A DNA stretch of 64,000 nt from Gordionus sp. m RMFG-2023 (Eukaryota; Nematomorpha; Gordioida; Chordodea; Parachordodidae), in NCBI RefSeq assembly GCF_954871325.1, contig NC_088775.1:1163473-1227472 (forward strand). Reading direction: 5' to 3'. The position numbers and the translations under genes were made by a program. Shown here piece after piece: positions 44,866 through 56,235 of the stretch. How positions within the stretch are numbered: position 1 is the first letter of the stretch; the number at the start of each line of letters is the position of its first letter. The notes under the pieces were generated by a model. The model saw only the letters and a program-made list of their open reading frames with translations, was not told the origin of the DNA and searched no databases.

Positions 44866-47800
44866 TCCTTCCTCTCAAAAATCTCCAAACCAATGAAATT
44901 ATAACAATACCCAAACCCTTATTAAATATTATTGAGCCTCATCCTCCCCCTATCAACACAGATTTTCTTGAAAGATTTTTTGAATGGAAAAAAAGACCCA
45001 CTTTAACACATCTACCAAATAAATCTAGAAACCTAATTTCAAATTTTGTTATTAAACTTATCACAAAAGTTAATTAAAACTTAAATTGTTTAAAATGATG
45101 GGAAGACTTATTAACCTTCTCTCACAAATGTCTTTTACGTCCTGCTAACAAAGAGACCCCATTACATGAACAAATAAAATCGAACATTGATAATTTTGAC
45201 AATATTCAAATGATTAACTACAATCATAATGTTAAAAAGCAAGTAGATGATATAACACACAAATGCAAAATAATATCAAATAAAATAGATCAAGGTGACA
45301 TAGGTGGTGCAATTAAACTCATATACTCAGATAACCATTTCCTATCAATGAAGAAACATTACAACTATTGAATCAACTACATCCTGCAGCTTCTACAGAT
45401 AATCTACCCATCCCTCCAATCCACCAGACTGTAATGTTTACAGTGATGAAATAGTCAATGCTATCAATTCTTTCAATAAAAACTCAGCAGGTGGTCTTGA
45501 TGGTTTCAGACCCTCCTATTTTCAATACTTAATTAATTCAAAAAATCCTTCCCAGAGTTCTGTCATGGTTTTAACAACTTTTTGTAATAACATAATAAAT
45601 AATGATATTCCAATACAAACTCACCAAATCCTTTTTGGTGCACGTCTAATTGCTTTATCTAAGCCAGATGGTGGTACCCGTCCCATTGCAGTAGGCTCCT
45701 TTTTCAGAAGATTAATAGCCAAAATCATAATTGAACACATCAAACATGATGCTGTCAACATATAAAATCCTTATCAACTAGGTTTTGGGATCAAGGGTGG
45801 CTGTGAAATAGCGGCTCATACATTAAGAATTTACTTAGAAAACCCACAATCTGATTCTGTAATATGTAAACTAGATTTTAAAAATGCCTTCAATAGCCTA
45901 CATCTCACCTCATTTTTAAAATTCTTCTATGAAACTTTTTCCTGTTATTCTAAATTTATTGAATCCTCATATGGTTTTCAGACGCCTTTGACATATGGAT
46001 CTTATCAGATATTATCCCAAGAGGGCATCCAACAAGGGGATCCATTAGGACCTCTTCTTTTTTGTTTTGGAATCCATCATCTCATCTACTTAAACAAAAT
46101 TTTAACTTAGATCTTAATCTATGGTATTTAGACGATGGGAACATATGTGGCCCTTCAGCTAATGTACTAAGTGCCTTAAAACACCTGGAAATTTAATAAA
46201 ACAGAATTATGTTTCCTAAACAATAAGCCACAAAAGTTGGAAAGCTATAAAATCATTGCTCCTGACAGCTTAACCTTACTTGGGTCCCCATTGGCTAATG
46301 CGACCAAGTCGGAAGATTTTCTCAATAAGATTTTTAAAAGCTTTTACAGTATGGAGCACATTCTTAGTCTCCTACCAGCTCATCAATCTTTATTTTAATT
46401 CGCAAATGCCTGTACATACCTAAATTTATGCATATTTTCCGATCATCATCTTTTTTCAAAAACAATGAATTCATGTCTAAAATTCAGGATAAATTTAAAA
46501 TATTTTTGGAAAAAATTTTAAACATAAATTTAAACTCATTTAATTGGTCACTTGCTCAGCTACCTTCTAAACTAGGCGGTTTAGATTTTTTTCCGCTCAA
46601 TCTTTTATCCTTATCATCATTCGTATCATCTAGATTATCTAACAATTCTATGATTTCAGGCTTCATATGCCCTACCGATCGTTTATTAGACGACGCTATT
46701 GACAAATGGAAGGCAAACACACCCATTAACACCGTATTACCATCAATCATCACACACAAAAAATTTTTCACACCTTTAATCTCTAAATACCAGACAGATA
46801 TATCAGTCAATCCACCTTTAGATTGCATTCACCTCCTCCAATTATCTGACAGACTTGGTGGTCATGAATGGTTAGAATCACTCCCTAGTCGCAACCTTTG
46901 TGTAACATTTTGATGTTTTTTTAAGGATTGAGAAATTATAACCGTTGTCAAATAAAGAAAGGTTAGAACTAAAATGATACTAAATCAGACTAATATCCTC
47001 GTTAGAACTAAAATGATACTAAATCAGACTAATATCCTCGATTATATATACTTTTCTATAATATTCGTCAAATAAGAAAAGTTAGAACTAAAATGATGCT
47101 AAATCTTTATTAAATAATAAGATAAAAATATAATCAAACTAAATTAATATAAATTAAAAAAAATTAAAATAATATAAAAAAATTAAGTTCGTAAAATCAT
47201 AATTTAATTATCATTTTTCGCATCATAATTTCTCCTTATATATCCTTTTTCTTTAATCAACATTTGCATAGTCTCAATTTGTACCGAATAATTCTTGTAG
47301 ATTTGAATATCTTTGGGCTTCGTAATTTTGTTTAAAAGTAATTTGCCTGTCTGACGTTTTTCTTAATCTAGTAAATTTGCATGTTACCACAAAACACCTT
47401 TCCACTTAGATTAGTCCCACCATTCTGCGAATGATCTCCTTTCTTCCGATTTTGACTTTACTGATCTTGTTTCTTCACCAAATCTATTTTCTAACGACGG
47501 CAGTCTATTGTCTAATATTCTTCACTTCTAAGGACTGTTTGTATCCGATTACACTCTGAAATTCTTGATTCCTTCTGTTTCTTGTCAACCTCTTGTAAAC
47601 GATTATCTCTTGATCTCGGCCATTGACGAACTATCATGATTCCCGATACATTCTTCTAGCTCTTTTAATTATATTTCGTTTTAATCCCAAAGTATCCTAG
47701 TCTTTGCTTGTTTCTAACGGTTTCTAGTAACTAATGACGGTAAACGATTGCCGATAATTTGTCTGCGAGTAACGATGGTTTCCACGACTTCTTGTTTCTA

Positions 47801-49432
47801 AGATCATCGATTTTTTATCCTATACTAAAGTTTTGATAAGCAACTGGCGATAATTTGTCAACGATTAACAATAGCATCCTGATCTTGACCACTTGTTCTA
47901 CCTAGTCGCTTGTCAAGATATCCTCGTTGTCTTGAGATCTCTTATACGATAATGATTTCTTGTATCTTTTGATCCAAAATAAAAAATCCGATCTCTAATT
48001 GAGCTCGATTGCGGCATAAATTTTCTAATGACGAAAAACCGTTTCTCTTTATGAAGATTTTGGTTAATCAACAACCTGATATTTTGCTAAATATTATCAA
48101 CTTAAATAACAGTTAATCGTATATCTTTAATAAAAATTTATAACGAATTTCTTATAGCTACATCGATCACTTGTACGTATAACGATCTCTTGTGACGAAT
48201 TCCTTTTAATTAAACGACTAATTCTATTCTTTTTCGAATTACCACCATTGATATTGACACCATGTTTCATTGACCTCATTCTTTGTCTTTGTGTCGATAG
48301 TCATTTCATACATCCATCCCTTTCCCCCTTTATTTAGAATCTCTCTTCAGAATTAATTAGACTGAATTATTGTAATGGCCTGGTCTCATCCGCTTTCCAA
48401 CACCAATGTAACATTTTGAGGAATTTAGAAGGATTGGGTGATTAGAACCGTTGTGTCAAATAAAGAAAGGTTAGAACTAAAATGATACTAAATCAGACTA
48501 ATATCCTTGATTATATATACTTTTCTATAATATTCGTCAAATAAGAAAAGTTAGAACTAAAATGATACTAAATCTTTATTAAATAATAAGATAAAAACAT
48601 AATCAAAATAAATTAAAATTAAAAATTAAAGATTAAAAAAATTAAAAATTAAGCTCGTAAAATCATAATTTAATTATCTTTTTTCGCATCATAATTTCTC
48701 CTTATATATCCTTTTTCTTTAATCAACATTTGCATAGTCTCAATTTTTACCGAGATTTAATTCTTGTAGATTTGAATATCTTTGGGCTTCGTAATTTTGT
48801 TTAAAAGTAATTTGCCTGTCTGGCGTTTTTCTTAATCTAGTAAATTTGCATGTTACCACAATTACAACACTTGGTAATCTCTTATCAGATGAACAACTGA
48901 GAGTAACCATTGGTCTACGTCTAGGTTGCGATATAGTACAGCCTCATGCCTGCATCAAATGCAAATCACCCGTTGATTCAAAGGGTAGACATGGCTTAAA
49001 TTTCATTTTAGTCAAGGGCGACATCAACGCCACTCAGCTGTAAACCATATAATAAATAGAAGCTTAACTGCTGCACACATTCCTAACAATCTCGAACCAT
49101 CAAATTTATCTCAAGTAGATGGTTTAAGACCTGATGGTATGACAACCATACCTTGGGCCCTCGGCAAATCACTCATATGGGACTACACGTGTGTTTCATC
49201 ATTCCCTTCAAACATAAATTTCAATCTAATAACACAGGCTGAAATTAAAAAGATAAACAAATACAAAAATTTTAAAAACTTTTTATTTCCAATAGTGACT
49301 TCTACTAACGGGCATTTTTCGCCTTCAACATTTTTGTTTTTAAAAAATCTTGCTAATAAAATACGACTTTTCACAAATGAACCAAGAGAATTCCTTTATT
49401 ATTCGACAAAAAATTCAAATAGAAATTTTTAG
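44866..49432 (+). pseudogene. RLE-type LINE, second copy, split by an LTR element
   Basis: Homologous to 33415-36012 but more decayed. Recognisable parts in order: DLLTFSHKCLLRP, GDIGGAIKLIYSD, GGLDGFRPSYFQY, LSKPDGGTRPIAVGSFFRRL (45660), GFGIKGGCEIAAHTLRIYLE, KLDFKNAFNSLHLTSF, SQEGIQQGDPLGPLLF, LWYLDDGN, FNWSLAQLPSKLGGLDFF and GGHEWLESLPSRN up to 46900. After the LTR element it resumes at 48861 with LSDEQLRVTIGLRLGCD, CIKCKSPVDSKGRHG and RPDGMTTIPWALGKSLIWDY to the stop at 49432. Several stops and frame changes are present, including loss of the last Cys of the CCHC knuckle region. Protein identity with copy 1 is moderate, so they are different lineages of one family. Confidence 0.88.
46901..48860 (-). 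mobile_element. LTR element, non-autonomous, inserted in the LINE
   Basis: Two long direct repeats (46901-47391 and 48407-48860) share about 450 bp and are closely similar. They begin TGTAACATTTTGA and end GTTACCACA, the TG...CA form of LTRs. The internal region is only 47392-48406. A primer-binding-site-like TGGTGTTGGAAAGCGGATG lies next to the right-hand LTR and a purine-rich tract next to the left-hand one, so the element points to the minus strand. No gag or pol coding is visible, so it is a fossil-like or non-autonomous family of unknown superfamily. Close similarity of the two LTRs suggests a fairly recent insertion. No clear target duplication was identified. Confidence 0.85.
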
Positions 49433-49542
49433 ACACAATTATGGTTCCTTTTTGGGGACTCAATTATAGAATTTTATTTTTAATTATATAATTATAAATT
49501 TATAAATTATAATATTTTTAATTAGGTTTTATGTAAATTTAA

Positions 49543-49711
49543 CAGAGTTGTTAAAAGATACTTTTTAAATGGATCTAGATACAGATACATCGTATAAAAT
49601 AATATCTAGATACCGATATTTTAATCAAAAATCTATCTAGATACAGATACCACATTTTTATATCTAGATACAGGATGTCGATACTTGTATCTAGATCCTT
49701 TAACAACTCTG
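49543..49711. mobile_element. hAT-like MITE with perfect 8-bp TSD (family A, copy 3)
   Basis: The ends are CAGAGTTGTTAAAAGATAC and GATCCTTTAACAACTCTG. The flanks are AAATTTAA on both sides (49535-49542 and 49712-49719). Confidence 0.88.
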
Positions 49712-49798
49712 AAATTTAATATATAAAAATTAAAAAGAAGAATATAATTCTTGAATAATTAGTTTAAATTTATAGAATGATTCTAAATTTTAATTTTA

Positions 49799-51590
49799 TC
49801 CAAAGTTGATAAAGATCTTATAAACCTGCCTCCAATATATGAATTTATTATTGTGCCATGAATCTGGTTGCATTGAAGATTTTATAAGGAGAAGAAGACT
49901 TCAATGAATATATTAATTTGCATGTTAACTTATAATCCTGGACTTAGATATTTTCATATTTTTGAATATCGTTAGATACAGTAATGATTTTAAAAGAAAG
50001 TATTTTAATATTTAAGAAACTATTTAAATTAATTCTTTTTTTAAATCAAATTATTTATTATTCCTATTATTTCTTTTTAGTATCTATATATATAAAGTTT
50101 TTAACATATTAAACAATCAACGTTAATATATTTTAAAAATAAACAATATTCAAATAAAACTAAAATTAACTATTCAAATTTAAATTTATTTAAATATATA
50201 ATCAATCAACAGATTTTGTTAGATATTATGTTTTAGTAACTAAATATAACCTATTTAAAAATGAACACCATCTACTTTACATTTTTTTATCGATAAAATA
50301 TTATTGATTAACTAGGAACATTTGTAAAATTAATAATAATGATCATTTTCATAAGATTATTAATAGTATATAATAATATTTAAAAATAATGTGAAAAGCT
50401 AAGTATAAAGTTAAAAAGGATTATAAAATTACATAATAAGTTATAATTTTCATAATTAGTCGGAAAAAAAATGATATTAATAAACAATTTATTTTAGAAA
50501 ATACTTTTTTGAGCTATTGTAATTTGTATGTATAATGTGCAAGTAATAATTATATTTGTTATGTTGGTAGTTTAAAAATAAGATATTTCAATATTTTGAG
50601 GATAATATAATAGACATTTAGGTGGTTAATAAATATTATGCAACTATATATGATTATGGTACTTTTACTAAAAGGTTTTAAAACATATTATCTTGAAATA
50701 TGATACAATATATATATATATACTGATAAATGATAAGAAAATGATAATTATCCCAACTCAAGGAATCAGCAACTCAGAGAAATTTTTTAATTGGATGATA
50801 TATTTATAAAAGCTTGATAAGTAAGTTGGATTAAAGGTTGGAGAGATATGGGTTAGGGCTAATTAAGTGATTAAGAGGTGAGGGTTATTGATAAGACATA
50901 TTTTAGAGGGTATTAATAAATTTTATTCAATTTATAACTTGTATCTGAATGTTCATGTAATTAAAAATCATGTCATTGACCTATATTGACGATGCATTCA
51001 TAATAATGCATTTGAAGTCGTTGAATGAAAATCAGCTGGACCTTCTATTTTAGTAATCCTTGTGCACAAATTAAGTGTTGCAACGTTCCGTTTTAAAAGC
51101 TAATAATGCATTTTAGATGGTATTGTGCAAATTGGATTTTTTTACAGCAAGCGTTAATGAAAATGGATACAAAATTGTAAGTACAATTTATCTCATTTAT
51201 TAATTGATATTTTAGATAATTTTAGAATATATTTATTTATATTTTAGATAATTTTAGAATGTATTTATATAATTTTAGAATATATTAATTGATATTATTC
51301 ATTTTAGAATAAGTTTTAGATGGTTTATCAACTATTAGTTTAAGGTAAATATATATATGAACAGTAATAAATTATATTTTTATTAGCATGGATATGGAGA
51401 GAAGAAGTTGATTATGGATATATCAAATTCATAAAGCCAATGATAAAGGATAGAAAAACTACTGACAATTTTACTCCTAAGGAAACTACACTAAGGGGTA
51501 CTGGTTCAAAAATAAATGCACTTATGGATGAAAGACTTTTGGCTCTTCTGGAATAGGTGCCATCTGAAAGCCAGTAAAATATATATTTTT
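49799..51590. repeat. Segmental duplication, copy A right part
   Basis: Matches 56947-58595 closely over about 1.7 kb. It includes the left part of a family F element (from about 51057) with a short open stretch FIKPMIKDRKTTDNFTPKET and ALMDERLLALLE. The match ends at the foldback element. Copy A carries an extra segment at about 49990-50200. Confidence 0.88.
50973..51054. repeat. Family E left-arm fragment
   Basis: ATTGACGATGCATTCATAAT and AAATCAGCTGGACC match the left arm of family E. The right arm is absent. The equivalent fragment in copy B is at 57930-58013. Confidence 0.6.
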
Positions 51591-51598
51591 CGTATCAG

Positions 51599-52165
51599 GT
51601 CAATTCAACGAAGCTTTTATCGCGAAACACTTTTTCGCGAAACTTTTATCGCGAATGTCGTTTATCGCGAAGGAATTTTATAGCGAAGGTAATATAGCGA
51701 AACCAATTCCGCGAATTTTTTTCCGCGAAACCTTAACCGCGAATACTTTATAGCGAATACATTTTAGCGAAACTTTGATCGCGAACTCGTTATAGCGAAT
51801 TTAATTCCGCGAAACCTTAACCGCGAATACTTTTTAGCGAATACATTTTAGCGAATACATTTTAGCGAAACTTTTATCGCGAACTAGTTATAGCGAATTT
51901 ATTTTCGCGAAACTTTAACCGCGAATACTTTATAGCGAATACATTTTGGCGAAACTTTGATCACGAACTCATTATCGCGAATTTATTTCCGCGAAACCTA
52001 AACCGCGAAACCTAAACCGCGAATACTTTAGAGCGAATACATTTTAGCGAAACTTTGATCGCGAACTCGTTATAGGGAAACTTTAATCGCGAACCATTTA
52101 TAGCGAATTTTCTACCACGAATGTATTTGCGCGAAATTATTATAGCGAGCGCATGACCGCGAAAA
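51599..52165 (+). repeat. Left arm of the foldback element
   Basis: An array of GCGAA words at about 16-bp spacing, many forming the palindrome TTCGCGAA. A larger unit (GCGAATACATTTTAGCGAAA, then CTTTGATCGCGAACTCG) recurs three to four times. Confidence 0.9.
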
Positions 52166-54585
52166 TTGTGAATTCATTTTAAGTGATCAATTTACAAACC
52201 GAAGTTTCTTAAATCATAAACGCAAATGTTTTAAGAATATTTTATTACGTATTGTTTATTTAATAAGCATGTAACCTCTATCTGTTGTGATAGAAAATAG
52301 TCTCCCTGGTCTCACTCACTCATGGTTGTAAGTATGGAGCGTACATTTGGGGTTAAGTTTTTACCAGAATAAGTTAACCCTCCCCCCAACATAAATTTAA
52401 AAGTGTGCTTTATGTCATTTAAAGTAATACTTTATTTCTAATCTAGATAAAAAAAATATACTGAAAGCTAAGAATTTTTTATTGATTTTCTCAGATTATT
52501 TTAATTATAGAAAATCTTACTGATAATTAATGCTTCCTAATTACAATTTTGAGATAATGCACATCGATATAACTTTGATATAATAGTAACTAATTCATTT
52601 GAATATTATGACCTTTCCTTTTTCTTCTATTCGCATTTTAATAAATAGAAATAACTGCAAAGTTATGATTAATCAAAAAAAAATTCAAAATATTCTATTG
52701 GATTACATAAATTTGTAATATTTATGAAGAATAAATTATGGAAATAAATCATTAGATCTTCAATTATTTTAGCTTTTTATTTTTGCTGATTTCACAAGTC
52801 TAACTAAACAATATAAAAAAAAATAAAAAAACGTAAAATAGTTTTCATCATTTTTTAAAATAATACCAGTTCAATTTAAATCATAGCGTATTTGTGAAAA
52901 CATCGCTAAACCCTTCTACTCAATTTGTAGGCACTTTTACTCATTTTTTCTAATAAAATGGAATTAAAAAAAATCAGGATTTTCCGAAAATAAATAGAAA
53001 ATGTTCCAAATCAAGAAAATAAAGATATTCCAATATCGGGAAATCAGGGCAAAATGGGTTAAGTGTTTATTTATTTACTTTTACATATTTTACCACGACA
53101 ATGGTGGGGGGGGGGGGGGGGGTTGTTAAAAACATTTTCTAAATTTTGAGAAGAGTATATAAATGAAGGATAATAAAAAATAATTTTAAAAAGCGGCTAT
53201 ATTTTAATTCTAATTTAAATGGGTGTCTTATTCAATTTCCTCATTTTGTAAATTGCAAAAATTTTAGGCCCGGCCATACCTCCCATATTCTAAGAGTGAG
53301 GTGGAATTTTTAATGACTAAAAGGATAAAGAGCGGGAAAGCGCGACAACTGCAATCCTTTTATATATAAATATTGGTGAATAATTTTTTTTCAAATTATA
53401 ATTTACAAATTTAAATTTGAATTGTAATATTATCCACGTTTATAAAGTCAAAATATTTAAAAATTAGATCCAAATCTACATATTTATAGGAAGGAATTCA
53501 TTTTATTTAAAAGTTTATTATATATGAAAATAAATTTTAACTCTTCGCAATTCATGTCAAAATTCTGCTTTACCATTAATTCGGCCTTTAATAAATCAAA
53601 TGAGACCGAAGAAGGATTTTTTCGCCTAATCATATTCATTAAACTCATCTCTGAGCCAGCATTTGAAATGTAGAATTAAAAATAAATTTTTAGATATTTT
53701 TTAGGCTTATATTTACATTTTTATTTAATTCTTTCTTAAATATTCTAACTTGATCGTATCATTCAAAATCAAAGGTTTAAGCTATTTATATCTATAATTA
53801 CCATAATAGTTTGATAATTCTGAGTAACTTCTTTATATGCTTCAACTTGTGTATCAGAACAGAGGAATAGACAAGATTTATATATTTTAATATCAGCGCC
53901 GTTAAATTTGGCGGCTGATTAGTTCTACGAACTAATTGTAAATTATATCATTATTTCTTGCTTTATTTGTACCAATTGAGTATTTAAACGAGTATAGTAG
54001 CTCGTAAAAGGAAAAAACTATTAGTAACAAAATTTTGGCAAATCTATGATTTAAGCGACGGAAATAATTTATTCAGAAAATTTTATCGATGTTCCGTATT
54101 AATTATAATTTAATTCGTTTAATAGACAGTATAAAGAAAAAGTTTATTAACAAAATAAGAAAAATTGCCTAATTTGGCATTATTGATAGAATGGAAAATA
54201 GCTGGTTTGCGCTAATATTTATTAATTCTTCAGTCATTTTTTTTCACACACAAAAAGGTAGCCGTACTATAAGAGAAATAAAATCTATATCTCCCATTAA
54301 AGCGTAAAATCAACCAAATTTCTGGAAGCATTTAATCTGGAACTTAAATCAATAATTGAAATTTATTACATTGATTCTTCAATTCGTTTGGTAGATAGTT
54401 TTTCGACAAAGTAAGATAAAATTGCCACGATTGGCAACATGCGAAAAAAACAAATATTTTTGGGTGAGCTCGTACCATAGAAATGCCAGATTAGTACTTA
54501 CTATTCCATCAATCAGTTTTTCTAGTCAATAAACAAAAACTAGTTTTAATAAGAGAAATAGACAATAGCAACCTTTAAGTATGAA
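52166..54585. other. Interior of the foldback element, unassigned
   Basis: AT-rich without an open frame. It contains an 18-base G run (53105-53122) and a small family C-like word at 53267-53277. Confidence 0.45.
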
Positions 54586-55500
54586 CACGGTTGCCATGTC
54601 TCTCCCCATCAGCGGGACTCCCGCAATTTTTTAGTTTACACGCAAATATCTCTCTCCCGCAAAACTACGGCAATTGGAAATCTCCCGCGATTTTTAAAAA
54701 AAAGTATTTTAAACGTTTTTAATATGTAAATAATAATTTTGAGACATTAATTGATTATTTTTATATTTTTAAATTAAATTTTAAATATTTATTCGAAAAA
54801 CATGTCTAGTTTGTAAATTTCTTTCTATCCTGTTTCATTTTTATCCAATAATAAATCAACATTATTTCATTAATATTAGCAGGGGAATATATCAACATCG
54901 ATTGCAATACAAAATATTCTCAAAATGAAACTATATTTGCGGAAATCGTATATACATCTATTATGTAGTTCAACAGCTCTATATATATCATTACAATGTG
55001 GGTCGAATCTTTTTCTAATGATATTTAACGACTCCAATCAAACCTTACTTGTGGCAATAAAAATGAGCAAGGCTATCACAAGTGTTTTGGTACCTGAATT
55101 CTAGAGGTCAATTCTAGACGATTTGTAAGATGGGCATCCATATGCAATTCTAACAAATGTATCTAATAAGGGAAATATTAAAACATTTCCCTCGATCCTT
55201 TTGCAATTTTAACAAAAATAAGAACATTTCAATAAAACTGTTAAAAAAATTTCCTCAAATAGTGAAAAATCCAACGATGTAGCTAGCCACATAAGAATAA
55301 ATATAGCTGATTCAAGGTTATCAATGATTTGCATGCCAGCTTTCCGCGCTGATAATGCCTCTGTAAATTTTGGCAAAAACTAAAGTTACCGAATTGAGGC
55401 AGCACAAATGAATTAATACCAATTGGCTGTATATGCCATATATACTACATAATTCTTGCAAGAAGGCAATGAATGAACTGTCTGTTCAATAACAAATTTC
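54586..55500 (+). pseudogene. hAT transposase-like fragment inside the foldback element
   Basis: It begins CACGGTTGCCATGTC and runs parallel to the copy at 60028-61091 for about 900 bp. Short frame pieces (AILTNVSNKG, FRADNASVNFGKN and LPIGCICHI-like) correspond to the better frame there. Many stops and frame changes. No intact protein. Confidence 0.65.
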
Positions 55501-55639
55501 ATAAACCAGATCTAAGTTAATTAATTATTATATAAATTTTTTAAGGTTAAAAGAAAATTACAAACTATGTGTCAAATAATATAATTATAAAAAAATGATT
55601 CAAAATAAATTAGTCATTATTAGCAATTATCGCTATATT

Positions 55640-56227
55640 AAATTCTCTATAATATCTTCGCGATATATGTTTCGCGAAATAATTGTCGCTACATTGTCTT
55701 CGCGATTTGGGTTTCGCGATTTGGGTTTCGCGATAATAACTTCGCTATAAAATTTTCGCGATTATTGATTCGCGATTAAAGTTTCGCGGTATTCGCTTTA
55801 AAGGTTTCGCGATAAAGGTTTCGCTATTTTTCGCAATTATTGATTCGCGATAAAAGTTTCGCGGTAATGTATTCTCAAATGTTTCGCGATAAAAGTTTCG
55901 CGGTAATGTATTCGCATTAAAGAAAGGTTTCGCTATAAAAAATTCGCGATATTTGTTTCGCTATATTTTATTCGCGGTAATGTATTCGCTATAAAGGTTT
56001 CGTGATAAAGGTTTCGCGATAAAGGTTTCGCTAAAAAAATTCGCGATATTTGTTTCGAGATATTGCATTCGCGGAATAGTATTCGCTATTATAGATTCGC
56101 GATAAAAGTTTTGCTATAAAATCTATTCGCGATAAACGACATTCGCGATAAAAGTTTCGCGAAATAGTGTTTCGCGATAAAAGTTTCGCGAAATAGTGTT
56201 TCGCGATAAAAGTTTCGCTGAATTGAC
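55640..56227 (-). repeat. Right arm of the foldback element
   Basis: Mirror of the left arm: TTTCGCGATAAAAG, GGTTTCGCTATAAA and TTCGCGGTAATGTATTCGC recur many times. Confidence 0.9.
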
Positions 56228-56235
56228 ATGGAACC

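Larger units (their letters stand above)
44296..49798. other. 5.5-kb insert in duplication copy A
   Basis: Present in copy A and absent from copy B at the equivalent point (56945). It contains unassigned sequence (44296-44865), a decayed RLE LINE with an LTR element inside it, and a family A MITE. It is either a compound insertion in A or a deletion in B. Confidence 0.75.
51599..56227. mobile_element. Foldback-type DNA transposon with GCGAA-repeat arms, 4.6 kb
   Basis: The left end GTCAATTCAACGAAGC and right end GCTGAATTGAC form an inverted pair. The arms (51599-52165 and 55640-56227) are made of dozens of short repeats of about 16 bp around GCGAA, written TTTATCGCGAA or TTATAGCGAA on the left and the mirror TTCGCGATAAA on the right. 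Larger units of about 80-95 bp repeat inside the left arm. The 3.5-kb centre holds a hAT-like fragment (54586-55500) but no intact gene. Arms of nested short repeats are typical of foldback (FB) elements. No target duplication could be defined. Confidence 0.82.
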
